Shown here in pieces: positions 37,268 through 46,903 of a stretch of 64,000 nt of DNA. Positions within the stretch are counted from its first letter, which is position 1; each line of letters opens with the position of its first letter. Under the pieces are notes generated by a model, which was not told where the DNA came from, did not search any database, and saw nothing but the letters and a program-made list of their open reading frames with translations. The translations under genes were made by a program, and so were the position numbers. Source of the DNA: CAWBRT01 sp963791145 (GTDB lineage Bacteria > Acidobacteriota > Terriglobia > Terriglobales > Acidobacteriaceae); contig CAWBRT010000007.1 of the NCBI GenBank assembly GCA_963791145.1, forward strand, positions 186,001 through 250,000, read 5' to 3'.

Positions 37268-37583
37268 GAAGGTTTCAAGGTGTCAGAGTTTCAAGGTTTC
37301 AAAGACCTGGGGCACCCAGCACCACCATTTGATTTCGACTCAGTGCATTTTAGAACTGCAGATCCTTCGACTCTCCCGCTTTGCGGGATCGCTCAGGATG
37401 ACGCCTCTTGTGCGAGTACACCTTCTCTGCAACTGCTCGAAAGCAAATAAAAACCCCACGTTTGCTTTGCAAACATGGGGCACCATCACGATCAGCCCGA
37501 AAAACTGCCCCACTCAAGCCAACAGAAGGCTTGAATGGGCCACCCGACTTGAAACTCTGAAACCCTGAAACCTTGAAACCTTC
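37268..37583. repeat. Facing GTTTCAA tracts enclosing three different palindromes
   Basis: 37268-37304 faces its near-complement at 37547-37583. Inside: the CTGCAGATCCTTCGACTC ... TCAGGATGACG repeat (37352-37403), a CCCCACGTTTG stem (37455-37481) and a CCCACTCAAGCC stem (37509-37539). This is the most fully nested example in the window. No gene. Confidence 0.8.
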
Positions 37584-37587
37584 TACT

Positions 37588-38458
37588 TCAGGATTGCAGT
37601 TGCTGCTCCACCGGCATGCCGGTGAGGCGCGCGATGCGCTCGGCGATCGGCGGGTGGGTGGAGAACAGGCTGCCCAGCATGGTGGCCACTCTCGGCTTGA
37701 CGATGAACAGGTGAGCCGTGCTGGGCGAGGCATCCATGGGGACGCGCTGCGACCAGGTATCGAGCTTGCGCAAGGCGCTGGCCAGGGCGTAAGGATTGCC
37801 GGTGAAGTGCGCTCCGGTTTCGTCGGCCGCGTACTCGCGCGAGCGGGAGATGGCGAGCTGAATGAGCATGGCGGCAATCGGCGCCAGGATCATCATCAGC
37901 AGTCGCCGAGAACATGCCGTCGCCTTCGCGATCGCGGTCGCGTCCGCCCATGCCGCCGAACAGCGCGGCGTAGTATCCCATGCGCGCCAGCAGCGTAATA
38001 GCGCCGGCCATAGTGGCGGCAATGGAGCTGATCAGAATGTCGCGGTTGCGCACGTGGCCGAGCTCATGCGCCAGCACGCCTTCCAGTTCCTCGTCGTTGA
38101 GCAGGTTGAGGATGCCTTCGGTCACGGCGACCGAGGCGTGATTCGGGTTGCGCCCGGTGGCGAAGGCGTTGGGCGACTCGATCGGAATCACGTACAGCTT
38201 GGGCATGGGCAGCTTGGCCTTCTGCGTCAGCCGATGCACGATGCTGTAAATGCGCGGCAGCTCCTGCTCGGTGACCGGCTGCGCGCCCGACATGGAGAGG
38301 GCAATCTTGTCGGAGAAGAAGTAAGAAACGAAGTTCATCACCGCCGCGATCACAAAGGCGAAAATCGCCCCGCGCTCGCCGCCTATGGCCTGTCCGACAA
38401 AGACCAGGAACAGCGTGAGCGCCGTGAGCAGCAGGGCTGTTTTGAATGTGTTTCCCAT
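37588..38458 (-). pseudogene. htpX: HtpX-like M48 membrane metalloprotease, one frameshift
   Basis: Starts MGNTFKTALLLTALTLFLV with two N-terminal membrane helices, then LYVIPIESPNAFATGRNP and the zinc site H131-E-L-G-H135 (LAHELGHVRNRD), with a further helical pair after it. Near 37905 one inserted base shifts the frame (after GDGMFSA). The remainder, LLMMILAPIAAMLIQLAISRSREYAAD with the third zinc ligand E and FSTHPPIAERIARL, is complete. Corrected length is about 289 residues. It is an inner-membrane quality-control protease. Probably a sequence error, not decay. Confidence 0.87.
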
Positions 38459-38554
38459 ATCTTTGTAGATGCTAATCGAGCTCAGGCGGTCGCGCCAGAC
38501 GGCACTTGCGTGGCGCGGGCCATTTACACGCCTGTTACATTACGTGCTTTGAGA

Positions 38555-38600
38555 CAAAAAACCCCCACCCTGTTGTAGAAGCGGCAACAGGGTGAGGAAC
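38555..38600 (-). terminator. Intrinsic terminator for the minus-strand gene at 38707
   Basis: On the minus strand CACCCTGTTG, 9-base loop, CAACAGGGTG, then GGGG and a run of six T. It ends transcription from 38707-39156 before htpX. Confidence 0.8.
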
Positions 38601-38706
38601 CCAAGCTGTCTCAGTCATTACCTTCTTTGCGTTGCCCGGTTAACGCGGCTCCGCTGCCTGTTTGACGTTTCACGGCGCACTAGGTGAGCGAACCCTGAAC
38701 CCGTTA

Positions 38707-39156
38707 TCAGGCTGCCTGGCGCATACGACTGAGCTGCGGCAACTTAATCCCCATACGGCCAGCTTGTCCTTGGCGATATTCGGTCAGGGTGGCAGCGGCA
38801 GTTTGCAGAGTGGCTGCAAGATCGAAGAACCGGCTCTGGCGTTCGCTGCCGAAACCCATCAGGCGGGGCAGGGCGATGGTGATGCCGGCCAGCGAGGCGT
38901 CGACCTGGCCATGGGTCTCGAAATCGATCACGGGAAACATTCCGCCGGGGTAGTCGGTGATGATGCCGTTGACCGCCGCGGCGCTGCCGCAGAGAAAGGC
39001 GCTGATGCCGGCCCGGCGGTGACGCTTCCAGAGTGCCGCACCCGCCGCCAGGAACGTGGCTGCCATAGCGTAATCGATGAAGGCATGCTGGGCTGGGCTG
39101 ATGAACTTGGGCAGCCGGCCCAGAGCTGCTCCCAAAATCCGTTGCGTGATGGGCAT
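38707..39156 (-). CDS. Membrane-associated hypothetical protein, 149 aa
   Basis: The start at 39156 is supported by TTGGAGGTGG. After MPITQRILGAALGRLPKFIS comes AFIDYAMAATFLAAGAALW, a membrane helix, a basic turn (KRHRRAG), a second helix (ISAFLCGSAAAVNGIITDY), GGMFPVIDFETHGQVDAS and a third amphipathic segment. It resembles small two-to-four-helix membrane proteins of unknown function. Monocistronic, with its own terminator. Confidence 0.65.
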   Translation of the reverse strand: MPITQRILGAALGRLPKFISPAQHAFIDYAMAATFLAAGAALWKRHRRAGISAFLCGSAAAVNGIITDYPGGMFPVIDFETHGQVDASLAGITIALPRLMGFGSERQSRFFDLAATLQTAAATLTEYRQGQAGRMGIKLPQLSRMRQAA

Positions 39157-39562
39157 GAACCACCTCCAAGGCCACTGATGCCGATCCGCTGGACGGAGTT
39201 GGGGCGAGCGTGCCGGCATTCGCAACGCGAAACTGAGGACGGGGATGAAACCTGGCCTACTTGTGAAGCTTCAGTTCTGAGTCCTGATACACGCCCGGCG
39301 AGGGTTAACTTATGAAATAATATCAGACATCACACCGAGGGCTTACCTTCAGTGGTTGCAATAGCTGTTTACAGCCGTTGTCCGGTCTGTTAGCCTTTGC
39401 GCGCTCACTAAAGCTGGCAATTGTTGGCACGGGACTTCTTTTCAGCTCGGGGAAGTCCGGCTTGGCATTGCACTTATTCATCGGCTGGCTATCGGCATCG
39501 AGGTGAGCGAAGACGCTCTCAGGCGGTACGCAGTCGAGAAATTTAGAAGCAGAGGAGAGACC
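39157..39562. other. Divergent intergenic region
   Basis: About 400 bases between the membrane-protein gene and the transporter. I see no repeat, RNA gene or coding frame I would support; promoters for both genes must lie here. Confidence 0.3.
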
Positions 39563-40846
39563 ATGAGCACGAGTGTAAATACTACCCCTCCCAAGCAGGC
39601 GCAGGGTCAATCATGGTTGACGAGTTTGACCAAGGCCGAGAAAAGCACGCTGGTCGCCACCTTTGGCGGGTGGGCGCTGGACGGACTGGACGTGATGGTC
39701 TATCCGTTCCTGATTTCCACCTTGATGATGCTGTGGCACATCACCCCGGGACAGGCCGGATTGCTGGGCACGGCGACCTTGTTGATTTCGGCGCTGGGCG
39801 GCTGGATTGCCGGCCTGCTGGCCGACAAGTACGGGCGCGCACGAGTGCTGCAGTGGACGGTGATCTGGTTCTCGGTGTTCACCTTCCTCAGCGGCTTCAC
39901 CAACAGCTTTTGGCAGTTGATGTTTACCCGCGGCATGCAGGGTCTCGGCTTCGGCGGCGAGTGGGCCGTCGGCGCCGTGCTGATGGGCGAAACCATTCGC
40001 CCCGAGCATCGCGGCAAGGCCGTGGGCACGGTGCAGAGCGGATGGGCCTGGGGCTGGGCGCTGGCGGCGATCTTTTACGTGATCTTGTTCAGGATCATGC
40101 CGCCGGAGACGGCTTGGCGCGCCATGTTCTGGGTCGGCATCCTGCCGGCACTTCTGGTGTTCTACATCCGGCGCCACGTGCCCGAGCCTGAGGTTTTTGC
40201 CAAGACGAAAAGGGAACTGGAGGCCAAGGGGGAGAAGAGCCATTTCCTGGAAATCTTCTCGCCCACCATGTTGCGGACCACGTTGCTGACGTCGCTGCTG
40301 GCGACCGGGGCGCAGGGCGGCTACTACGCCATCACGACGTTCCTGCCGGCCTTCCTGAAGAACGTGCGCAAACTTTCGGTGATGAATACCGGTGGGTATA
40401 CGTTCGTCGCCATCGTCGGCGCCTGGGTGGGCTACATGGTAGGAGCGTACCTGACCGACTGGATTGGCCGGAGAAAAGCGCTAATCACATACGCCGCTTG
40501 TTCAGCCATCACCGTAACCTGCTATACCTTCTTGCCCATCAGCAATGCCGTCATGCTGATTCTGGGATTCCCGCTGGGATTCTTCGTCTCCGGCTGCTTC
40601 AGCCCGATCGGCTCGTTCTTCACCGAGCTGTTCCCGTCGCGGTTGCGCGGCTCGGGGCAGGGATTCTCTTATAACTTCGGACGCGGCGTGGGCGCTCTGT
40701 TCCCGACGCTGGTCGGCTACCTGGCGGCGCAGATCACGCTGGGCAAGGCGATCGCCGTCTTCGGCGTGGCCGCGTACATGGTCATGATCATCGCCGTGCT
40801 GGCGCTGCCGGAGACCAAAGGCAAGGAGCTGAAAGCCTACGAGTAA
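39563..40846 (+). CDS. MFS transporter (sugar/organic acid:proton symporter type)
   Basis: 427 residues from the ATG at 39563 (AGAGGAGAG upstream). Twelve-helix major facilitator with the loop 2-3 motif LADKYGRARVLQW and FGGEWAVGAVLMGE near helix 4-5, typical of the sialate/aromatic acid/metabolite:H+ symporter branch; the second half repeats with DWIGRRKALI. The C-terminus LPETKGKELKAYE is characteristic. It imports a carboxylate or sugar across the inner membrane, substrate unknown. A terminator follows. Intact. Confidence 0.88.
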   Translation: MSTSVNTTPPKQAQGQSWLTSLTKAEKSTLVATFGGWALDGLDVMVYPFLISTLMMLWHITPGQAGLLGTATLLISALGGWIAGLLADKYGRARVLQWTVIWFSVFTFLSGFTNSFWQLMFTRGMQGLGFGGEWAVGAVLMGETIRPEHRGKAVGTVQSGWAWGWALAAIFYVILFRIMPPETAWRAMFWVGILPALLVFYIRRHVPEPEVFAKTKRELEAKGEKSHFLEIFSPTMLRTTLLTSLLATGAQGGYYAITTFLPAFLKNVRKLSVMNTGGYTFVAIVGAWVGYMVGAYLTDWIGRRKALITYAACSAITVTCYTFLPISNAVMLILGFPLGFFVSGCFSPIGSFFTELFPSRLRGSGQGFSYNFGRGVGALFPTLVGYLAAQITLGKAIAVFGVAAYMVMIIAVLALPETKGKELKAYE

Positions 40847-40905
40847 CGGCCTCCCGTCGAGATGAACCGCGTGCATTGAGTGCGGCTGACTCTGATCGAC
40901 AAGAG

Positions 40906-40933
40906 CCCCATCCTGGAAAGGGTGGGGTTTTTT
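40906..40933 (+). terminator. MFS transporter terminator
   Basis: CCCCATCC, 6-base loop, GGGTGGGG, then TTTTTTGC; 60 bases after the stop codon. Confidence 0.85.
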
Positions 40934-40991
40934 GCTTGCGAGGCGAAGCGAGCCGGACGCGGGATCAGTGCTTCTGGAACTCCGGCTAAGT

Positions 40992-41272
40992 TCCGACTAA
41001 TACAGTTGCCAATTCGCGCATTAGGCGTGCTTCGCACGCCCGCCGCAGCCGAGGGCGGATGGGCCTACGTTGAGCAGATAAGGATCTCTTTCTGATTTCC
41101 GACCAAAATCGTCGCCGATTTAAGGCAAAACTTACCGAATTCGGACTAAAGTCATCGCCAATCATCTAACATATTGAAATAATTGAAATTAGATTGATTG
41201 GATTGCAGCAGAGAGTTGTTGCTTTTTGCCTTCTGACCGTGCCACAATCAATTGGCGACCAAAAAGGTCGCA
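40992..41272 (+). promoter_or_regulatory. Four IscR-like operator candidates upstream of iscR
   Basis: Site 1, 40994-41008 CGACTAATACAGTTG; site 2, 41099-41116 with GACCAAAATCGTCG; site 3, 41142-41159 with GACTAAAGTCATCG; site 4, 41255-41271 GCGACCAAAAAGGTCGC, a perfect palindrome. They resemble the A/T-centred GACT-N-AGTC dyad of Rrf2/IscR type 1 sites. Expected role: repression of the isc operon by cluster-loaded IscR. A REP element (41023-41069) separates sites 1 and 2. Confidence 0.6.
41023..41069. repeat. REP double hairpin
   Basis: Copy of the GGCGTGCTTCGCACGCC ... GGGCCTACG element also present at 21240, 21370, 30607 and (inverted) 57483. Confidence 0.8.
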
Positions 41273-41355
41273 AATCGTTCCCCTTGGCAATTCAGGTTTT
41301 GTGGGCTTCGGATCGAAGCGGCTCTTGTGCGATTTCCCCGGCGGTGTGAGAGACC

Positions 41356-41817
41356 ATGCTCAAGCTGACCAAAAAAGCCGATTACGGGTTGATCGCCATG
41401 CGGCACCTGGCGGGCAATGCGCACGTGGGCGCCTGCAGCGCCAAAGACCTGGCCGAGTTGTACTCGATCCCGCAGGAGGCGCTGGCCAAAATCCTGCAGA
41501 GGCTCAAGAACGCTCGTCTGCTAAGCAGCCAGCAGGGCACCAACGGCGGCTACGTGCTGGCGCGCGATCCGCGCTCGATCTCCGCCCTGGAGGTCATACG
41601 GGCCATCGAGGGTCCGCTGTTCATTACTTCCTGCAGCACCACCCGGGGCGAGTGCGGGCAGAGCGTGCGCTGCACGGTGCGCGAGCCGCTGCGCAAGGTG
41701 AGTCGCACTATAGAAGACGTTTTGGGCAAGTTGACGGTTTGGGAGCTGGCGGAACCGGAGCAGCAGGGCATAACCGAGCTGGTCAGCCTGCAGGCCGCAA
41801 GTTTGGAAGAGGTTTAG
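41356..41817 (+). CDS. iscR: Rrf2 family iron-sulfur cluster regulator IscR
   Basis: 153 residues. The Rrf2 winged helix occupies the first 80 residues (KADYGLIAMRHLA ... IPQEALAKILQRLKNARLLSSQQGTNGGYVLAR). The 2Fe-2S ligands are C93, C100 and C106 (TSCSTTRGECGQSVRC). It senses cluster status and controls the operon that it heads; iscS begins 8 bases after its stop. Four operator-like sites lie upstream, which supports autoregulation. Confidence 0.93.
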   Translation: MLKLTKKADYGLIAMRHLAGNAHVGACSAKDLAELYSIPQEALAKILQRLKNARLLSSQQGTNGGYVLARDPRSISALEVIRAIEGPLFITSCSTTRGECGQSVRCTVREPLRKVSRTIEDVLGKLTVWELAEPEQQGITELVSLQAASLEEV

Positions 41818-41825
41818 GAGAGGAT

Positions 41826-43084
41826 ATGGCGGAACAGAACAAGGAAGCTGCGGTGAAGTTGCCGATCTACATGGATAACCATGCCACCACGCCGGTGGAT
41901 CCGCGAGTGATGGAGGCGATGCTGCCGTACTTCTGCGAGACCTTCGGCAACGCCGCCAGCCGCAATCACCAGTTCGGCTGGGTGGCCGAGCAGGCGGTGG
42001 AGAAGGCGCGCGAGCAGATTGCCAAGCTGATCGGCGCCAGCGCCAAGGAGATCGTCTTTACCTCCGGCGCCACCGAGAGCGACAACCTGGCCATCAAAGG
42101 CGTCGCCGAGATGTATCACGAGAAGGGCAACCACATCATCACCCAGACGACCGAGCACAAGGCGGTGCTCGATACCTGCAAGCGGCTGGAGAAGCACGGC
42201 TTCCGCGTGACCTACCTGCCGGTGCAGAAGGACGGCCTGCATCGATCTCGACGATCTCAAGCGCGCCATGGACGATAAGACCATCCTGGTCTCGATCATG
42301 GGCGCCAACAACGAGATCGGCGTGCTGCAGCCGGTGCGCGAGATCGGCCAGCTCTGCCACGAGCGCGGCGTGCTCTTCCATACCGACGCCGTGCAGTCGG
42401 TGGGCAAGGTTCCGTTCAACGTTATCGACGATAACGTCGATCTGGCCTCGATCAGCGCCCACAAGATCTACGGTCCCAAGGGCGTCGGCGCGCTCTACGT
42501 GCGGCGCAAGAATCCGCGCGTGCAGCTGGTGGCGCAGATCGATGGCGGCGGGCACGAGCGCGGCATGCGCTCCGGCACCCTGAACGTTCCCGGCATCGTC
42601 GGCCTGGGCAAGGCGTGCGAGCTCTGCGATGCAGGAGCTGGCGGAAGAGAGCGCCACCGCTCGCCGCGCATGCGCGACAGCCTGAAGCAGCAGCTCTTCG
42701 CCGAGCTGGACGAGATTTACGTCAACGGCTCCATGGAGCACCGGCTGCCGGGCAATCTCAATCGTCAGCTTCGCCTACGTGGAAGGCGAGTCGCTGCTGA
42801 TGGGCATCAACGATGTCGCCGTCTCCAGCGGTTCGGCCTGCACTTCGGCCACGCTCGAGCCCTCGTACGTGCTCAAGGCGCTGGGCACCGGCGACGAGCT
42901 GGCGCATAGCTCGATTCGCTTCGGCATCGGGCGCTTCAACACCCAGGCGGAGGTCGACTACGTTGCCAGGAAGGTGGTTGAAACCGTCAAGCGGCTGCGC
43001 GAGCTCTCGCCGCTCTACGAGATGGCGAAAGAGGGAGTCGATTTGAAGAAGGTGCAGTGGGCCGGCGAGACCGGCTCGCACTGA
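41826..43084 (+). pseudogene. iscS: Cysteine desulfurase IscS, several frameshifts
   Basis: A PLP enzyme that takes sulfur from cysteine for cluster assembly. Start at 41826. Visible: YMDNHATTPVDPRVMEAM, SGATESDNLAIKGV, TTEHKAVLDTCK, MGANNEIGVLQPV, FHTDAVQSVGK, the PLP lysine in SAHKIYGPKGVGALY, and the sulfur-carrying loop SSGSACTSATLEPSYVLKALG. The pieces lie in different frames. Insertions of one base near 42240, 42627 and 42764 and of two near 42672 explain them (the middle two restore frame). Corrected length is about 415 residues. All sister isc genes except hscA are intact, so artefact is likely. Confidence 0.92.
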
Positions 43085-43094
43085 AGGCGAACTG

Positions 43095-43125
43095 CCCACA
43101 TCTGCCAAAAGCTGGCAGATATGGG
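43095..43125. repeat. CCCACATCTGCC hairpin between iscS and iscU
   Basis: CCCACATCTGCC, 7-base loop, GGCAGATATGGG followed by GCACC; a member of the variable-arm family. Confidence 0.75.
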
Positions 43126-43244
43126 GCACCAGCATTTTGGGGACTTCAGACCTGGTTACCTTGGTCACCGGGGGAAGAGCAAAGGATGTGAATCGCGGAA
43201 TGGCTCCGCGGCGTCTTACAGAGTGACGGGCAGGAGAAGGTCAG

Positions 43245-43670
43245 ATGGCATACAGCGATAAGGTTCTTGATCACTATACGAATCCCCGTAACGTAGGGGT
43301 GCTCGACAAGTCCAGCGCCGAGGTCGGCACCGGGCTGGTGGGAGCGCCGGAGTGCGGCGACGTGATGAAGCTGCAGATCAAGGTGAATCCGGCAACCAAC
43401 GTCATTGAAGACGCCAAGTTCAAGACCTTCGGCTGCGGTTCGGCGATTGCCTCCTCGTCGCTGGCGACAGAATGGGTAAAGGGCAAGACGATTGATGAGG
43501 CGCTGGCCATCAAGAACACCGACCTGGTGCGCGAACTTTCGCTGCCGCCGGTGAAGATTCACTGCTCGGTGCTGGCCGAGGACGCCATCCGCGCCGCCAT
43601 CAGCGACTGGAAGAAGAAGAACGGCCACAACGGCAACGGGAATGGCAATAACGGCTCGGGAAGGAAGTAG
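43245..43670 (+). CDS. iscU: Iron-sulfur cluster scaffold IscU
   Basis: 141 residues. Starts MAYSDKVLDHYTNPRNVG. The cluster ligands C37, D39, C64 and C107 are present (GAPECGDVMKL, TFGCGSAIASSS, IHCSVLAEDAI), as is the LPPVK motif at 100-104 that the HscA chaperone recognises. The C-terminus is an Asn/Gly-rich low-complexity tail (NGNGNGNNGSGRK). It receives sulfur from IscS and iron to build 2Fe-2S clusters. iscA starts five bases after its stop. Confidence 0.97.
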   Translation: MAYSDKVLDHYTNPRNVGVLDKSSAEVGTGLVGAPECGDVMKLQIKVNPATNVIEDAKFKTFGCGSAIASSSLATEWVKGKTIDEALAIKNTDLVRELSLPPVKIHCSVLAEDAIRAAISDWKKKNGHNGNGNGNNGSGRK

Positions 43671-43675
43671 CTATC

Positions 43676-44044
43676 ATGACTAACGAACAGCCGGTACAGG
43701 CCGCGGCTTCGGCCAAGGGAATCGAGATCACGGAGCAGGCGCTGGATCACATTCGCCAAGCCATGGCAAAAGAAGGCATCGCCGGCGGCGACGGCGGGCT
43801 GCGCCTGGGGGTGCAGGGCGGCGGCTGCTCGGGGATGAGCTACTCGATCCGCTTCGACAAGCAGCCGCGCGAGCGCGACCGCGTCTTTCAGTTCGCGGAC
43901 GTGCGCGTCTTCGTCGACCCGAAGTCGTTCGTCTACCTGCACGGCATGACGCTGGACTGGAAAGAGACGCTGATGCACCGCGGATTCGTCTTCGTCAACC
44001 CGAACGCCCAGAAGACCTGCGGCTGCGGCTCCTCGTTCTCGTAA
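43676..44044 (+). CDS. iscA: Iron-sulfur assembly A-type carrier IscA
   Basis: 122 residues. The three conserved cysteines are C51 in GGGCSGMSY and C115/C117 in the C-terminal TCGCGSSFS. The body has FQFADVRVFVDPKSFVYLHGMTLDW, the standard A-type fold. It carries clusters from the IscU scaffold to target proteins, particularly 4Fe-4S enzymes. An Ala-rich N-terminal 13 residues is slightly longer than usual. Sits in canonical isc order. Confidence 0.95.
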   Translation: MTNEQPVQAAASAKGIEITEQALDHIRQAMAKEGIAGGDGGLRLGVQGGGCSGMSYSIRFDKQPRERDRVFQFADVRVFVDPKSFVYLHGMTLDWKETLMHRGFVFVNPNAQKTCGCGSSFS

Positions 44045-44047
44045 AAA

Positions 44048-44187
44048 ACAGTTTCAAGTTTCAAGTTTCGAGTACTATTCCTTAGACTGCTTGGGCCGAG
44101 GTGCGCAATTTTTTTCCTTGAGGAGCTTTAAGCTCGGCTTTCCAAAACAAACTCTTGAAACTTGAGACTCGAAACTGGAAACTGTTT
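44048..44187. repeat. Facing GTTTCAA tracts between iscA and hscB
   Basis: 44048-44074 faces 44152-44187 (near-complement). The pair starts right after the iscA stop and ends just before the hscB start, inside an operon. Confidence 0.75.
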
Positions 44188-44192
44188 TTGTC

Positions 44193-44945
44193 ATGCCTGA
44201 AAAACTCTACAAGCCGACTGCCGTCTCGGTCGAAAAGCAAGCAGAGCAGGCGCACCAGTGCTGGTCGTGCGGCGATATGCGCGCGGCGCACTTCTGCGAC
44301 TCCTGCGGGCGGGTGCAGCCGCCGCAGCCGGCCGACTACTTCTCCTTCTTCGGGCTGCCGCACAAGCTCAACATCCAGGACGGCTACCTGGAGCGGGAAT
44401 TCTACGCACTGAGCCGCAAGCTGCATCCGGACGTCTTCGTCCGCTCGACCCAGTTGGAGCAGAACTGGAGCCTGGAAAAAAGCTCGCAACTCAACGACGC
44501 TTACCGTACGCTGCGCGATCCGGTTTCGCGCACCGAATACCTGCTGCGCAAGGAAGGCGTGCTACTGGACGAGCAATCCAAGCTGGCCACGGAAAAGGCG
44601 CGCTCCAGCGGCTCTCCGAAGCGGCAGGTGGTGCCTCCGGACCTGCTCGAGGAGGTCTTCGAGCTGAACCTGCAACTGGAAGAAGCGCGCGCCAACAAGA
44701 AAATGGGCGAGCAGGACGCCGGCTTGCTGCAGCAACTGACTGAGACCAAGGGGCACCTGGAAGAAAAATACAAGGGGCTGATGAGCGAGCTGAAGGAGTG
44801 CTGGGACGAGTGGGACGCCATGATCGACCGTGGCGGCCACGATGAAGACCGCACCATCCTGCTCGACCGCCTGCTCGACGTGCTCAACCGCCGCAGCTAT
44901 CTGCGCAATCTGGTGCGTGACGTCAACGAGGTGCTGGAGGGGTGA
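44193..44945 (+). CDS. hscB: Co-chaperone HscB with an N-terminal tetracysteine zinc motif
   Basis: 250 residues, longer than the about 171 of E. coli HscB. Residues 23-38 hold C23-x2-C26-x8-C35-x2-C38 (HQCWSCGDMRAAHFCDSCGR), a zinc-knuckle-like motif known from eukaryotic HSC20/HSCB. The J-domain follows, with HPD at 78-80 (LSRKLHPDVF), then a C-terminal helical bundle that binds IscU. It delivers IscU to HscA and stimulates its ATPase. The hscA GTG start overlaps its stop codon. Confidence 0.93.
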   Translation: MPEKLYKPTAVSVEKQAEQAHQCWSCGDMRAAHFCDSCGRVQPPQPADYFSFFGLPHKLNIQDGYLEREFYALSRKLHPDVFVRSTQLEQNWSLEKSSQLNDAYRTLRDPVSRTEYLLRKEGVLLDEQSKLATEKARSSGSPKRQVVPPDLLEEVFELNLQLEEARANKKMGEQDAGLLQQLTETKGHLEEKYKGLMSELKECWDEWDAMIDRGGHDEDRTILLDRLLDVLNRRSYLRNLVRDVNEVLEG

Positions 44946-46903
44946 GCTCCAAGGAACGCGTAGTCGGCATCGATCTCGGAACCACCAACTCGCTGGTGGC
45001 TTTTATGCAACCCGCGGTGCAGGCGAGCGGCGAGTCTGGCACGGCAAACGCCACCGCGGCTGTTGCCGGCCATCCAATCATCATTCCCGGCGAAGACGGC
45101 TCCAACCTGGTGCCATCGCTGGTGGCTCTTGACTCCGAATCGCATGTCATTGTCGGCAACGCTGCCCGCAAGTATCTGATTGAAACTTCCGAGCGCGCCG
45201 TCTATTCCGTGAAGCGCCTGATGGGGCGCGGGATGGAAGACGTTCAGGAGGAGCTGAAGCTCTTTCCTTTCCGCCTGGCCGACGACCTTGTGCCCGGCGA
45301 GGTGCTGCGCATACAGCTGGGCGACCGCAGCTACACGCCTCCGGAAATTTCGGCGCACATTCTGCGCCAGCTCAAGCGCAACGCCGAGCGCTACTTCGGC
45401 GCTCCGGTCAAGCAGGCGGTCATCACCGTTCCCGCCTACTTCAACGATGCGCAACGGCAGGCGACCAAGGACGCCGGGCGCATCGCCGGCCTCGAAGTCC
45501 TGCGGCTGGTGAACGAGCCTACCGCCGCTTCGCTGGCTTACGGGCTGGACAAGAAGACGAACGGCATCATCGCCGTCTACGATCTCGGCGGCGGCACCTT
45601 CGACATCTCGATCCTGAAACTGCGCGACGGAATCTTCGAGGTGATGGCCACCAACGGCGACACCCATCTCGGCGGCGACGACATCGACAACCTGCTGATC
45701 GCCATCGCGCTCGATGACATTCGCGGCGAATTCGGAATCGATCTGCGCACCAACGGCGAGGCCGTGCAGTTGATCCGTCAGGCGGTGATCGACGCCAAGA
45801 TCGCGCTCTCCTTCCACGAGCGCGCCATGATCCAGCTCGATTTGCCTGATGGCAAAAAGTACCAGCGCGAGATCGCGCGCGAGCAGTTCGAGCAGTTGAT
45901 CAAGCCGATCATCGAGCGCACCGCCGGCCCCTGCCGCCAGGCCATGCAGGATGCCGGCGTGCAAGGCCCGAGCAGATCGACGAGGTAGTGCTGGTCGGAG
46001 GCTCGACGCGCATTCCGCGGGTGCGGCGGCTGGTGCGCGAGCTCTTCAAGCGCGAGCCGCACTGCGAGCTCAATCCCGATGAAGTCGTCGCCCTGGGCGC
46101 GGCCGTGCAGGCCGACATACTGGGCGGCGGCTCCGAAGCCACCCAGGACATGCTGCTGCTCGACGTGACGCCGCTTTCGCTCGGCATAGAGGCGCTGGGC
46201 GGCGTGGTGGCGAAGATCATCCACCGCAACTCGACCATTCCCGCCTCGGCGGTCGAGCAACTTCACGACCGGGGTGGACGGGCAGACCAGCGTGGCCATC
46301 CATGTAGTGCAGGGCGAGCGCGAACTGGCGCAGGATTGCCGCTCGCTGGCGCGCTTCGATCTGAAAGGCGTTCCGCCCATGCCGGCCGGGCTGCCGCGCA
46401 TCGAGGTGCGCTTCCTGATCGACGCCAACGGCATTCTGCACGTCTCGGCGCGCGAGCAGCGCAGCGGCAAGGAGGCGGAGATTGACGTGCAGCCCAGCTA
46501 CGGGCTCTCCGACGAGCAGGTCGAAAAAATGGTCTTCGAGTCTTACGACTTCGCCGAGCAGGATCTGCTGGCACGGCAGCTCATCGAGGCGCGAAACGAA
46601 GCGCAGACGATTCTGGGGGCGCTGAAGAAGGGCAAAGAAAGTCCGGCATGGCAGCAGCTTGCTCCGGCCGAGCGCGAACAGGTCTGGCTGCGCGAGCGCG
46701 AGCTGAAGGCGGCCGTGCCGGTCGATGATCCGCGCAAGATTCGCGACGCCATCGACGCGCTCAACCAGGCCACCATGCACCTGGCCGAAATGATGATGGA
46801 AACGGCCGTCGGCGGCGCGCTCAAGGGCAAGAGCATGGACGAGACTAATCTCGACGAGGGCCCTGCCGCCCCGCACCCGATCAGCAAGGCGGAGTTCGAA
46901 TAG
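44942..46903 (+). pseudogene. hscA: Hsp70-type chaperone HscA, two frameshifts
   Basis: Starts at a GTG (44942) overlapping the hscB stop (GTGA), so translation is coupled. Motifs: GIDLGTTNSLVAF, ITVPAYFNDAQRQATKDAG, YDLGGGTFDIS, VGGSTRIPRVRRLV, and the substrate-domain LLLDVTPLSLGIE and FLIDANGILHVSA. The frame changes near 45965 (before EQIDEVVLVGG) and near 46262 (before TTGVDGQTSVAIH). An extra 18-20 residues (PAVQASGESGTANATAAVAG) separate LVAFMQ from PIIIPGEDG near residue 25. Corrected length is about 650. It acts on IscU with HscB. Confidence 0.92.

Noticed and set aside
29624..37583. CRISPR array (recurrent GTTTCAA tracts)
   Set aside because: Repeats are heptamer-like and contiguous, without regular spacers or cas genes; they form facing pairs instead.
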